Assembly (NCBI GenBank): GCA_963728445.1
Contig: CAVSJO010000006.1
Coordinates: 1,178,001-1,242,000 of the forward strand
Reading direction: 5' to 3'
Length of the DNA stretch: 64,000 nt
Origin: CAVSJO01 sp963728445
GTDB lineage: Bacteria > Gemmatimonadota > Gemmatimonadetes > Longimicrobiales > RSA9
This document shows positions 16,132 through 25,604 of this stretch, in pieces. How positions within the stretch are numbered: position 1 is the first letter of the stretch; the number at the start of each line of letters is the position of its first letter. The notes under the pieces are model-generated. The model made no database searches. It worked only from the letters and a program-made list of their open reading frames with translations, and had not been told where the DNA came from. Made by a program: the position numbers and the translations under genes.

Positions 16132-17154
16132 GTGTACGGACACGGTGGATTCCAGCGCGCCCCGGGAGTGAGGGGTGCCGTCCAGCGCCCCGCGGGAGTG
16201 AGGGGTGCGGCCCGGCGGTGCGTCGGGGCCGTGCTCCTGCTCCTGGCGGCGTGCGAGGGGCCCGGCTCCGGCGAGCGCCCCGGGCGAGAGGACGCCGGGA
16301 GATCGGCCGAAGCCGCTTCGAGGGCAGGGCAGGTCGCCGGCGCCGAGAGCGTCCAGGTGGCGCTCCGGGACGGGCTGGACCGCATCGCCGCGCGGGCCGA
16401 CAGCATCGACGACGCGCTCCGACCGATCCGGCTGCTCCGGCCGGCAGAGGAAGCGGGACTGCGGCGCTACCTGAACGACCAGCAGCTCGCGACGGCTCGA
16501 CGATCGGGAATCCGGCCGCTGCGGGACAGCGCGCAGATCGCCAGCGCCGTTCGATCCGGCGCCCTGGAGCGCCTGCCGGACAGCACGGACGTCTGGGTCG
16601 TACGAGACCTGGACAGCTCGCACCCGTACGTCACTCCGGCTAGCGTCGCCATGCTGCGGGAGCTCGGCGCCCGCTTCCAGGCCCGCCTCGACAGCCTGGG
16701 CGTGCCGGCGTTCCGCTACGAGATCAGCTCCGCCCTGCGGACCGCCGCCGACCAGGCCGACCTGCGGGGCACCAATCCCAACGCCGCAACGGGCACGAGC
16801 ACGCACGAGTACGGAACGACGGTGGACGTCGCGTACAGCGGGTACGGAGCACCCGCCCGCCCGATCGCAGACGCGGAACCCAGGAACGCCCCGTGGCTGG
16901 CGGACGTGCTGCGCCGCTTCGCAGACGCCGAAGCCGAACGCGTCGCCGCTCGCCGCTCACGGGAGATGGAGGCAGTCCTGGGACGGGTGCTGCTGCAGAT
17001 GCAGGACGAAGGCAAGGTGCAGGTCACGCTGGAACGGCAGGAGCCGGTCTTTCACTTGACGGTTGCAGGGGAGGCTGAGGCTGAGGCTGAGGCTGAGGCT
17101 GAGGCGCCGCCGCCTCCCGCGGTCCCTCGGAGCGCCGCAGGCGCGACCCCCTAG
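16132..17154 (+). CDS. DUF5715-like lipoprotein resembling M15-type D,D-peptidases
   Basis: Protein of up to 340 residues. A hydrophobic segment followed by LLLLAAC gives a lipobox near residue 41. The C-terminal half holds STHEYGTTVDVAYSG, an H-x6-D pattern, and later EPVFHLTV; together these match the three zinc ligands of the M15/LAS peptidase fold (His, Asp, His). It may therefore trim peptidoglycan stems in the periplasm, which is inference. Several in-frame starts exist; the GTG at 16198 would give the most normal lipoprotein signal. The C-terminus is unusual: an EA repeat from a GAGGCT tract, then residues encoded by the first unit of a hairpin array. Confidence 0.65.
   Translation: MYGHGGFQRAPGVRGAVQRPAGVRGAARRCVGAVLLLLAACEGPGSGERPGREDAGRSAEAASRAGQVAGAESVQVALRDGLDRIAARADSIDDALRPIRLLRPAEEAGLRRYLNDQQLATARRSGIRPLRDSAQIASAVRSGALERLPDSTDVWVVRDLDSSHPYVTPASVAMLRELGARFQARLDSLGVPAFRYEISSALRTAADQADLRGTNPNAATGTSTHEYGTTVDVAYSGYGAPARPIADAEPRNAPWLADVLRRFADAEAERVAARRSREMEAVLGRVLLQMQDEGKVQVTLERQEPVFHLTVAGEAEAEAEAEAEAPPPPAVPRSAAGATP
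16151..16210. repeat. 30-bp tandem duplication over a gene start
   Basis: Two adjacent 30-base copies (16151-16180 and 16181-16210) differ at three positions. Each contains GGGAGTGAGGGGTGC, so each supplies an in-frame GTG and the same short upstream context. This makes the start of the lipoprotein gene ambiguous. Confidence 0.8.
17071..17106 (+). repeat. GAGGCT hexanucleotide repeat inside a coding end
   Basis: Five exact GAGGCT units plus GAGGCG encode alternating Glu-Ala near the C-terminus of the DUF5715-like protein. The same hexamer register (GGCTGA/GGCTCA) recurs at 50449-50484 after an unrelated gene. Confidence 0.9.
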
Positions 17155-17312
17155 GAGGGGCGCGCAGCGCCCCGACCTCATCGAAGGGGCCGCCAGGCCC
17201 CGCCCCCCTCGAAGGGGCCACCAGGCCCCGACCTCCTCGGAGGGGCGCGCAGCGCCCCGACCCCCTCGGAGTGGCGCGCAGCGCCCCGGAGGGGCCGCAG
17301 GCCCCCGACCCC
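17126..17312. repeat. Hairpin array A, seven units
   Basis: Seven units of 22-29 bases. Each has a linker close to CGACCYCCTCGGAG and a short hairpin. The stems differ (GGGCGC/GCGCCC, GGGCC/GGCCC, GCGCC/GGCGC) but stay paired, and the loops are GCA, GCCA or ACCA. The array covers the convergent gap between the DUF5715-like gene and dctP and reaches back into the last codons of the former. It may act as a bidirectional terminator; see array B for the inverted relative. Confidence 0.85.
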
Positions 17313-17317
17313 CGCGT

Positions 17318-18496
<1,179 letters not shown>

Positions 18497-18584
18497 TCGA
18501 CCGTCCGGCTGGGGAGAGGAAGGATGGGGGAGTATTAGTGATCGTGGGGAGATCGCGCCAGAAGGCGCCGGCGGGGGCCGGCGC

Positions 18585-18778
18585 AGGGGGTCGGGGCCTG
18601 CGGCCCCTCCGAGGGGGTCGGGGCCTTCGGCGCTCCGAGGGGGTCGCGCCTTCGGCGCTCCGAGGGGGTCGCGCCTTCGGCGCTCCGAGGGGTCGCTCGC
18701 CTGCGGCTTCGCTCGCCTGCGGCTTCGCTCCGAGGGGGGCGTTTGCCTGCGGCTTGCTACGAGGGGGGTGCCCGATTC
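18585..18778. repeat. Hairpin array B, about seven units
   Basis: Units have the linker CTCCGAGGGGGTCG followed by hairpins such as GGGCC-TGC-GGCCC and GCGCC-TTC-GGCGC, later reduced to GCC-TGC-GGC. The linker is the reverse complement of that in array A, so the two arrays flank dctP in opposite orientation. The 3' end of the beta-lactamase-like gene, including its stop codon, is inside the array. Bases 18497-18584 between the array and dctP contain nothing else that I recognise. Confidence 0.85.
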
Positions 18779-20400
18779 GCGTCGCTGGGAGGGGCTGGGG
18801 GTGGGGGCTTGCCGATGGCCGGTCGTCGCCTCCGCCACAGCGCCAGGCCCAGGGCCGTGAGAACAGCAACGAGGCCCAGCGCCGGGAGCAGCCAGCGCCG
18901 GATCCCGAAGTCATGAGCGGTGCGCCGCGCGCGGCGCGCCGCGTTGCGGAGCGTCACGCCGACGCCTGCGTTTCCCGCGGCCACGGCGGGAGGCGGCGAG
19001 TCGTCACCCACGCGACGCGCCAGCAGCGTTCGTCCCGCCGGCCCGGCTGCGCGCTCGTCGATCATCATGTGCATGCCCACGACGGCACCGGAGGCGTCCC
19101 TCCGAAACGTGAAGGTCCATGGCCCACGCAGGATGAAGAAGGTGCTGTCGGACGTGGCGTACAGCCGCGCGCGGACGTTCCCCTGCGCCTGGTACGTGAG
19201 CCAGCCCTCGGGCTCGAAGCGCACGTAGTAGCGGGTGTGGCTCGTCGTCAGCCGGTACTCGCCCGCGTACTCCGCGAGTACGTCTGGCGGGACCTCCACC
19301 CGGGCCCATCTCGTCGGCGGTGGGGCGGGGAAGAGCAGTGTGGTGCCGAGCTGGTCCGCGAACTGGTACGTGTTCGCCAGCAGCACCGTGCCGATCCCCT
19401 TGCTCGGCATGAAGGCGATGCGCGCGCTGAAGCCACCCGTCCCTCCGCTGTGCCAGACGACCGGAGACTCACGGGGGAGAACGACGGTCGACCATGAAAA
19501 TCCGCGCCCCGCGCCTTGCTCTCGCCCGGGCACGCGCACGCGCTGCGCCTCGTGCATGGCGCGCTGAAGCGGAGTTTTCTGGGACGTCGCGTTCGCCTTC
19601 AGCCACTTCAGCATGTCCTCGGCGTCGGAGTAGAGGCCACCGGCGCCGCGGATGGCTTCGGTATGATGATAGTACGGGACGATCGCGCCGAGCGCGTGGC
19701 CACGGGTAAGCCAGGCAGCATCCTCGTCCTGGGGCCAGTATCCGGTTTGCGTCATTCCCAGCGGCTCCAGGATTCGCTGCCGCATGAGCTCCGCGTACGG
19801 CTCGCGCGCCGCCCGGCCCAGCGCGAAGCCCAGCACGCCGTAGCCGACGTTCGAGTATTCGAGCTGCGCTCCCGGATCACGCGGCAGCGTATAGCCCGAC
19901 AGGAACGCGTACATCGTGGCGACGTCGTAGTCCGCCCACGGATCGCGCATGTCCGACGGCTGGTAGTTCGCAGGATTGAGCGGCAGCCCCGACGTGTGCG
20001 TCGCCAGATCTTCAAGGGTGATGTGCCGTCCGTTGCGAGACGGGGCCCTCACGCTGTCCGGCAGGAACTTCGACAGCGGATCGTCCAGCCCGACCTCTCC
20101 GTCCGCTGCCATGGCCGACAGCAGCGTGGCCGTGAACGTCTTCGTCAGAGATCCGATTTCGAATTGCGAGCGCGGACCCAGCGGTCGGGTGTCCGGCCCG
20201 CCGCTGCCGTAGCTCACCACACGCGTCGTCCCGTCCGCTTCCAGCACGCCCAGAACCACGCCCGGCGCTTCGCCATCCTCCACGGAGTAGCGGAGCATGG
20301 TCCGCAGCTCGGCGTCGGGCGGGAAGTGCTGCGCCCGAACAGAGGCGGGTGTGAGTCCGGCGGCCAGCAGCAGGAAGCCGGCCGCGCAGCCACGAATCAT
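18757..20400 (-). CDS. Serine hydrolase, class C beta-lactamase/penicillin-binding family
   Basis: Exported protein of 547 residues with a clear signal peptide. The active-site Ser and Lys are in SLTK, the Tyr motif is YSNVGYG and the third motif is HSGGTGGF. These define the beta-lactamase-like (AmpC/D,D-peptidase/esterase) fold over about residues 25-370. A C-terminal domain follows (about 380-480), as in many peptidase-type members, then one membrane helix near the end (WLLPALGLVAVLTALGLALW) and a Pro-rich tail encoded by hairpin array B. Likely substrates are D-amino-acid peptides or esters, not necessarily antibiotics. Start at 20400 has GGAG upstream. It sits between TRAP genes. Confidence 0.85.
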   Translation of the reverse strand: MIRGCAAGFLLLAAGLTPASVRAQHFPPDAELRTMLRYSVEDGEAPGVVLGVLEADGTTRVVSYGSGGPDTRPLGPRSQFEIGSLTKTFTATLLSAMAADGEVGLDDPLSKFLPDSVRAPSRNGRHITLEDLATHTSGLPLNPANYQPSDMRDPWADYDVATMYAFLSGYTLPRDPGAQLEYSNVGYGVLGFALGRAAREPYAELMRQRILEPLGMTQTGYWPQDEDAAWLTRGHALGAIVPYYHHTEAIRGAGGLYSDAEDMLKWLKANATSQKTPLQRAMHEAQRVRVPGREQGAGRGFSWSTVVLPRESPVVWHSGGTGGFSARIAFMPSKGIGTVLLANTYQFADQLGTTLLFPAPPPTRWARVEVPPDVLAEYAGEYRLTTSHTRYYVRFEPEGWLTYQAQGNVRARLYATSDSTFFILRGPWTFTFRRDASGAVVGMHMMIDERAAGPAGRTLLARRVGDDSPPPAVAAGNAGVGVTLRNAARRARRTAHDFGIRRWLLPALGLVAVLTALGLALWRRRRPAIGKPPPPAPPSDANRAPPS

Positions 20401-20543
20401 GCGCCGCCTCGCTCCTGCTGGAGGCGACGCGTGAGCAGGATATCGCACGACAGCTGCTCCAGTCCGGCGAATGCGCGCTAGAGGTCGGATGCGGCATCGA
20501 CCCGTGCAAAGATGCGTCCGATGGGCGGGCCCATCAACCGAGC

Positions 20544-21854
<1,311 letters not shown>

Positions 21855-21891
21855 GATGTCCGCCCCCCGACCGGTCGGCGGCTGCCCCGCT

Positions 21892-22578
21892 TCAGATTCC
21901 CTCCCCGCGGTGGTGGTCCGTATCCAGCCCGGCGTCCTCGGGTGACTCGCCCCGCAGCACGGCCGCCGCTTCGACGATCCGGGACAGGCCCTGCAGGAAG
22001 AGCAGGACGAACGAGACCAGGATGACGGCCTTGAGAGGGTAGCGGGGCAGTCCGCCCGGGTCCGGCGACGTCTCGTGGATCGCCCAGGAGTTCCGGACCG
22101 CCGGCCACGACGTGTAGAGCATCAGCACGCAGAAGGGCAGCAGGAACAGGACGCTGCCGCAGAGGTCGATCCACGCGCGTCCCCGGTCCGAGAGCTTCGA
22201 GTAGAGCACGTCGACGCGCACGTGCACGTCGTGCTTCAGCCCGTACGCGGCTCCGAGCAGGAAGATCAGGCTGAACAGGTACCACTGGAGGTCGATCAGC
22301 GCGTTGGACGTGAGCGTGGAGGACGTGTACTTCGTGGCGTAGCGGGCTACGGCGTTGAAGGCGCCGATGAGGACCATGAGGAGGGCGAACCACTGGATTC
22401 CGCGCCCGACCCACTCGTTGAGGCGGTCGATGGCGTCGGCGGCGCGGCGCAGCGGTCCGCGCGGGCGGTGCGGGGTGGCGGTTTCGGCTGGCACGGGGGC
22501 AACGTGCGACGTCCCCGCCGGGCATGCAATGGGCGCGACGGCCGGGGAACCCATGCGCGGCGCGCGCGCATTCCCCAT
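21892..22578 (-). CDS. dctQ: TRAP transporter small permease subunit
   Basis: Small TRAP subunit of 228 residues with four hydrophobic segments (about 60-80, 95-115, 140-160, 190-210). It shows the features of the DctQ family extended subgroup: LNEWVGRGIQWFALLMVLIG at the first helix, LQWYLFSLIFLLGAAYGLKH and VHVRVDVLYSKLSDRGRAWID. It pairs with DctM in the membrane. The first 45 residues before the conserved part are poorly ordered, so the true start may be later. The gene is divergent from the peroxiredoxin gene, with only 39 bases between them. Confidence 0.88.
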   Translation of the reverse strand: MGNARAPRMGSPAVAPIACPAGTSHVAPVPAETATPHRPRGPLRRAADAIDRLNEWVGRGIQWFALLMVLIGAFNAVARYATKYTSSTLTSNALIDLQWYLFSLIFLLGAAYGLKHDVHVRVDVLYSKLSDRGRAWIDLCGSVLFLLPFCVLMLYTSWPAVRNSWAIHETSPDPGGLPRYPLKAVILVSFVLLFLQGLSRIVEAAAVLRGESPEDAGLDTDHHRGEGI

Positions 22579-22617
22579 ATTGTCCGCCGTCCGGACCCCA
22601 TTGCCGAGGAGGCACGA

Positions 22618-23229
22618 GTGTCGTTACGGATCCTGAGCAGACTGACCGCTGCCGTGGCTCTCGCGGGGGCGACAGGCCTTGCCGCGCCCGCCCGGGCCCA
22701 GCAGAGCCCGCCCCCCGAGGTGCCCGCACCCATCGAGGTCGGCGCCACCGCGCCCGACATCGAGCTGCCCGGCGCGACGCGCTACGGCGTCCTCGAGCAG
22801 CCGGTGCACCTGAGTGATTTCAAGGGGAGGACGGTCGTGCTCGCCTTCTTCTTCCGGGCGCGAAGCAAGGGCTGAACGATTCAGATGCATGCGTACCGTG
22901 ATCAGTACGCTCGGCTCTTCCACGACGGACAGGACGTCGTGCTCATCGCCATCAGCGCGGACCCGGTGGACTCGCTCGCCGCGTGGGCACACGACGACCA
23001 GTTCCAGTTCCTCATGGCCAGTGACGCGAAGCTCGAGGCGGGGCGGAAGTACGGCGCCGTCTACAAGAACGGCAAGCAGACGAACCGGAGCCTCTTCGTG
23101 ATCGGGCCCGACGGGACGATCGCCTACCGGGCGACGCCGTTCCGCGAGATCGATCCCACCGCCTACACCGAGCTGGGCGCCGCAATCGACCGGGTCACCC
23201 CGCCGCCGGCGGATACCGGCGGCGGCTGA
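22618..23229 (+). CDS. Exported peroxiredoxin with in-frame UGA at the active-site position (candidate selenoprotein)
   Basis: Reading through one UGA (22873-22875) gives a single protein of 203 residues. It has a signal peptide (ending near ARAQQ), then an AhpC/TSA-type thioredoxin fold: GATAPDIELPG, HLSDFKGRTVVLAFFF, the active-site segment RARSKGUTIQMHAYRDQY, IAISADPVDSL and SLFVIGPDGTIAYR. In relatives the peroxidatic residue in KGCT is Cys; here that exact codon is UGA, and the downstream frame stays intact to 23229. A hairpin suitable as a bacterial SECIS follows at once. It probably reduces peroxides in the periplasm. Start GTG at 22618 has GAGGAGG upstream. The alternative, a nonsense mutation or sequencing error, is less likely. 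Confidence 0.85.
22873..22910 (+). promoter_or_regulatory. UGA codon and SECIS-like stem-loop
   Basis: The UGA (22873-22875) is followed after 15 bases by a perfect six-pair stem, GCGTAC (22891-22896) with GTACGC (22905-22910), and an eight-base loop CGTGATCA with G at its second position. Distance from UGA to loop is 21 bases. Bacterial SECIS elements are expected about 16-37 bases after UGA with a G at the first or second loop position, so this fits. Confidence 0.75.
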
Positions 23230-23264
23230 GCCTCACGGCGCCGCCTCGCGGTGCCGTGAGGCTC
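23228..23264. terminator. Convergent-gene hairpin 1
   Basis: A 12-pair stem GAGCCTCACGGC / GCCGTGAGGCTC with a 13-base loop that can pair further (CCGC/GCGG). It begins at the peroxiredoxin stop codon. There is no T run, but the position between convergent genes suggests transcription termination. Confidence 0.6.
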
Positions 23265-23273
23265 CCGGCGGAG

Positions 23274-23311
23274 GGCGACGGGCGGCTGGCTGCGGTCAGC
23301 CGCCCGTCGCC
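23274..23311. terminator. Convergent-gene hairpin 2
   Basis: A perfect 15-pair stem GGCGACGGGCGGCTG / CAGCCGCCCGTCGCC with an eight-base loop. It overlaps the last codons of the TlpA-like gene on the minus strand and lies 9 bases from hairpin 1. Confidence 0.6.
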
Positions 23312-23835
23312 GCTTTCAGCGCCGGACGGAGGTCCTGGTCCTCGCCCGCACCGGTATAGACCACCTTGCCGGTGCCGTCGAGCACGACGACGTAGGACGT
23401 GCTCGGAGCCATGAACGCCCGCGTCGCCCTGCCCTCCCCGTCCCACAGGATCGTGCCGGGCAGGTCATGACGGGCCAGGTGTCGCTGGATGGAGCGGGGC
23501 GACTGGTTCACGCCCACGGCGACGCGCACGAGGGCGACCCTGCCGGCGTACGGCTTCATCGCGGCCTCGAGCGCGGGCTCGAGGGCGGCGCAGAGCGGGC
23601 ACCACGTCGCCCAGAACTCGAGGACCACCGGCTGCGTCCCGACCCAGCGGCCCATCTCCACCGGCTGGCCTTCGAGGTTCTCCAGAGTCGGGGCGTCGGG
23701 GGTCGCGCCGATCGGCAGCCCCACGTCCTGCGCGCTCGCAGGCGCCGGGGCGATGAGAGGCGACGCCGCGGCGCTGAGGAGAAGCAGGACGAGCGGCAGC
23801 GCGCCCGCGGCACGCGGAGACTTCCAACACGTCAT
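23296..23835 (-). CDS. Exported thioredoxin-like protein (TlpA/ResA type)
   Basis: Protein of 179 residues with a signal peptide (cleavage near PASAQD). The thioredoxin fold has the redox pair in FWATWCPLCAALEP, preceded by LENLEGQPVEMGRWVGTQPVVLEFW as in TlpA/ResA proteins, and ends with VVVLDGTGKVVYTG. It would pass electrons from the membrane CcdA/DsbD-like protein, encoded 22 bases upstream, to oxidised targets in the periplasm. The convergently encoded peroxiredoxin is a plausible client (inference). Start ATG at 23835 has AAGGGA upstream. Confidence 0.87.
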   Translation of the reverse strand: MTCWKSPRAAGALPLVLLLLSAAASPLIAPAPASAQDVGLPIGATPDAPTLENLEGQPVEMGRWVGTQPVVLEFWATWCPLCAALEPALEAAMKPYAGRVALVRVAVGVNQSPRSIQRHLARHDLPGTILWDGEGRATRAFMAPSTSYVVVLDGTGKVVYTGAGEDQDLRPALKAATGG

Positions 23836-23857
23836 TCCCGGGTCCCTTCCATTCGAG

Positions 23858-24572
23858 TCACAGCACCATTCCCGTGTGCACCAGGTAGTACTCCGCCATG
23901 GCGATGAGGATCACGCCGGCCGCCCGCTTCACCCAGATGGTCCAGCGGCCGGCGCGCGGCAGTCGGGCCAGCGCGCCACTGGAAAGGCCGGCCACGGCCA
24001 GAATCGCGGTCATGCCCAGGGAGAACACGAACAGGTAGACGAACCCGAGCACGGCGCTGCCCGTCGTCGAGACGAACGTGAGGACGGCGGCGAACGCCGG
24101 GGCGCCGCATGGAGCGGCGACGATGCCCGACGTCGCACCGAGCAGGAAGACGCCCGGGTAGGAGCCGCCCCCCACGCGACCGGCCCAGGCGACGAGCCGG
24201 GCCGGCAGCGCCACCGGGAAGACGTCGAGCATCGCGAGGCCGAACACCAGCAGGAGGTTGCCGGTCAGGAAGCGGGCCCACGGGCTCGCGCTCACGGTGC
24301 CGAACAGGGAGCCCGTGAGTCCGGCGAGAAGCCCGAGGACCGCGTAGAACAGGGCGAGTCCCAGGACGTACGTGAGGGTGAGGAGAACGACGCGCCGGCG
24401 GGGGGTCGCCGGCCCGGGAGCTCCCGCCGATGACGCCGACGGTGATCGGGATCATCGGATAGATGCACGGAGTGAGGCTCGTGAGCAGGCCGGCGCCGAA
24501 GAGGGTGCCCACGGCCAGCAGCGGGCGGTCGCGCAGGGCGTCGCCCAGCCCGGTCTGCATCAGGGCCAGCAT
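23858..24572 (-). CDS. CcdA/DsbD-like thiol-disulfide membrane protein, frameshifted
   Basis: Membrane protein of the DsbD core/CcdA family that carries electrons from cytoplasmic thioredoxin across the membrane. The first part (LLTSLTPCIYPMIPITVGVI) and the later part (SGIVAAPCGAPAFAAVLTF) hold the two redox Cys in their usual contexts, but they are in different frames. The break is at a run of six G (24400-24405, plus strand); removing one base joins them through RRRVVLLTLTYVLGLALFY, exactly the expected third stretch of the family. With that repair the protein is about 237 residues with six helices. Either a sequencing error or a very recent mutation. TlpA-like gene follows directly. Confidence 0.8.
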
Positions 24573-24650
24573 CGTGTCGGGGGTGAGGTGGGCGTCGTGC
24601 GGGCCGGGGTGTCGTCGTCCGCAACCCGGTCCGCGGCTGCCAGCGGAATC

Positions 24651-25604
24651 CTACGCGCTCCGGCGCAGGGCCGCGACCAGCTCGTCCTTGGTCATCGAAC
24701 TCCGACCGGGGATGTCGAGTTCCTGGGCCCTGTGGTAGAGCTCGTCCTTCGTGCGGGATGCGAGGTCGTCGGCGCTGCGGGTTTCCCGGGATCTGCCGCC
24801 GCGGCCGCCGGCGAGACTGCGCTTGAGGACTTCCATCAGATCGATGACCTCGACTTCCTCCTCCGGCTCCGACTCCTCCTCGGCGAGGTGCACGACGTCC
24901 TTGCCCTTCTTCGCTTTCGAGCGGGCGAGCTTCTCAACGCGCTCCGACCAGCGGTCGCGGAGATCGTCCTCGTCGAGCTCGTCCGTCTCGAGCGGCCCCA
25001 TGGCTTTCTGCATGCGCTTGACCTCGTCCGGCTTCGGCTTCACCGGCTCGGGCAGCCCTACATCGTCGGGCGTTCGTACCTCGTCGGCGAAACGGAGCGT
25101 CTCCGCCCGGAGGATCCCCTGCTCGGCGATGATGGCGACCAGGTACTCGGTTCCGCGCATGACGAACGTCGCGATGCCGGCCCGTCCGGTCCGCTCCATG
25201 GTCTCGGCGAGGAGTCGGTAGGCCTTCGTGGAGCCGCCGTCCGGCGTCAGGAAGTAGGCCCGCTCGAACCAGATCGGGTCCAGCTCCGCGCGATCGACGA
25301 AGCGGCGCAGGTCGATGTCCCGGGACTTGTCCGGCTCCAGTGCCTCGAGCTCCTCGTCCTCCACGAGCACGAAGGAGTCCCTCTCGACTTCGTAGCCGCG
25401 AACCATATCGTCCCGCTCGACCTCGCGCCCGGTGGCGGGAGCGTAATAGCGGCGCCGGAGGGGCGTACCCTTCGGACCCACCATGCGCAGAGACGCGTGG
25501 ACCGAGCGGTTCGCCGGGAAGAGGTTTACCGGAATGCTGACGAGCCCGAACGTCAGTGTGCCGGACCAGAAGGCGCGGGTGCGGACGTCGGCCTCACGCG
25601 GCAC
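24651..25604 (-). CDS. ku: Ku protein with C-terminal SAP-like domain
   Basis: DNA end-binding Ku of 317 residues, acting in non-homologous end joining with LigD (not in this window). The Ku core spans about residues 8-255 (TLTFGLVSIPVNLFPA, YYAPATGREVERDDMVRGYE, KSRDIDLRRFVDRAELDPIW, RLLAETMERTGRAGIATFVM). A Lys/Glu-rich linker leads to a C-terminal helical domain (TKDELYHRAQELDIPGRSSM) resembling SAP/Rho-N, likely to add DNA contacts. Its start overlaps the stop of the second Ku gene by 11 bases, so the two are translationally coupled and may form a heterodimer. Confidence 0.92.
   Translation of the reverse strand: MPREADVRTRAFWSGTLTFGLVSIPVNLFPANRSVHASLRMVGPKGTPLRRRYYAPATGREVERDDMVRGYEVERDSFVLVEDEELEALEPDKSRDIDLRRFVDRAELDPIWFERAYFLTPDGGSTKAYRLLAETMERTGRAGIATFVMRGTEYLVAIIAEQGILRAETLRFADEVRTPDDVGLPEPVKPKPDEVKRMQKAMGPLETDELDEDDLRDRWSERVEKLARSKAKKGKDVVHLAEEESEPEEEVEVIDLMEVLKRSLAGGRGGRSRETRSADDLASRTKDELYHRAQELDIPGRSSMTKDELVAALRRSA

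Noticed and set aside
12382..16806. Open frame of more than 1400 codons on the minus strand opposite the Asp-box protein gene
   Set aside because: It is Pro/Arg/Val-rich shadow sequence produced by high-GC codon bias. Only its last 112 codons (PadR) look like a real protein.
22873..22875. UGA read as Trp through an altered genetic code
   Set aside because: Many other genes here end properly at TGA, so UGA is a normal stop codon in this genome.
22885..23229. C-terminal part of the peroxiredoxin as a separate gene starting at the ATG 22885
   Set aside because: It would lack the start of the thioredoxin fold and the active site, it has no ribosome-binding site, and the frame continues that of the upstream part.
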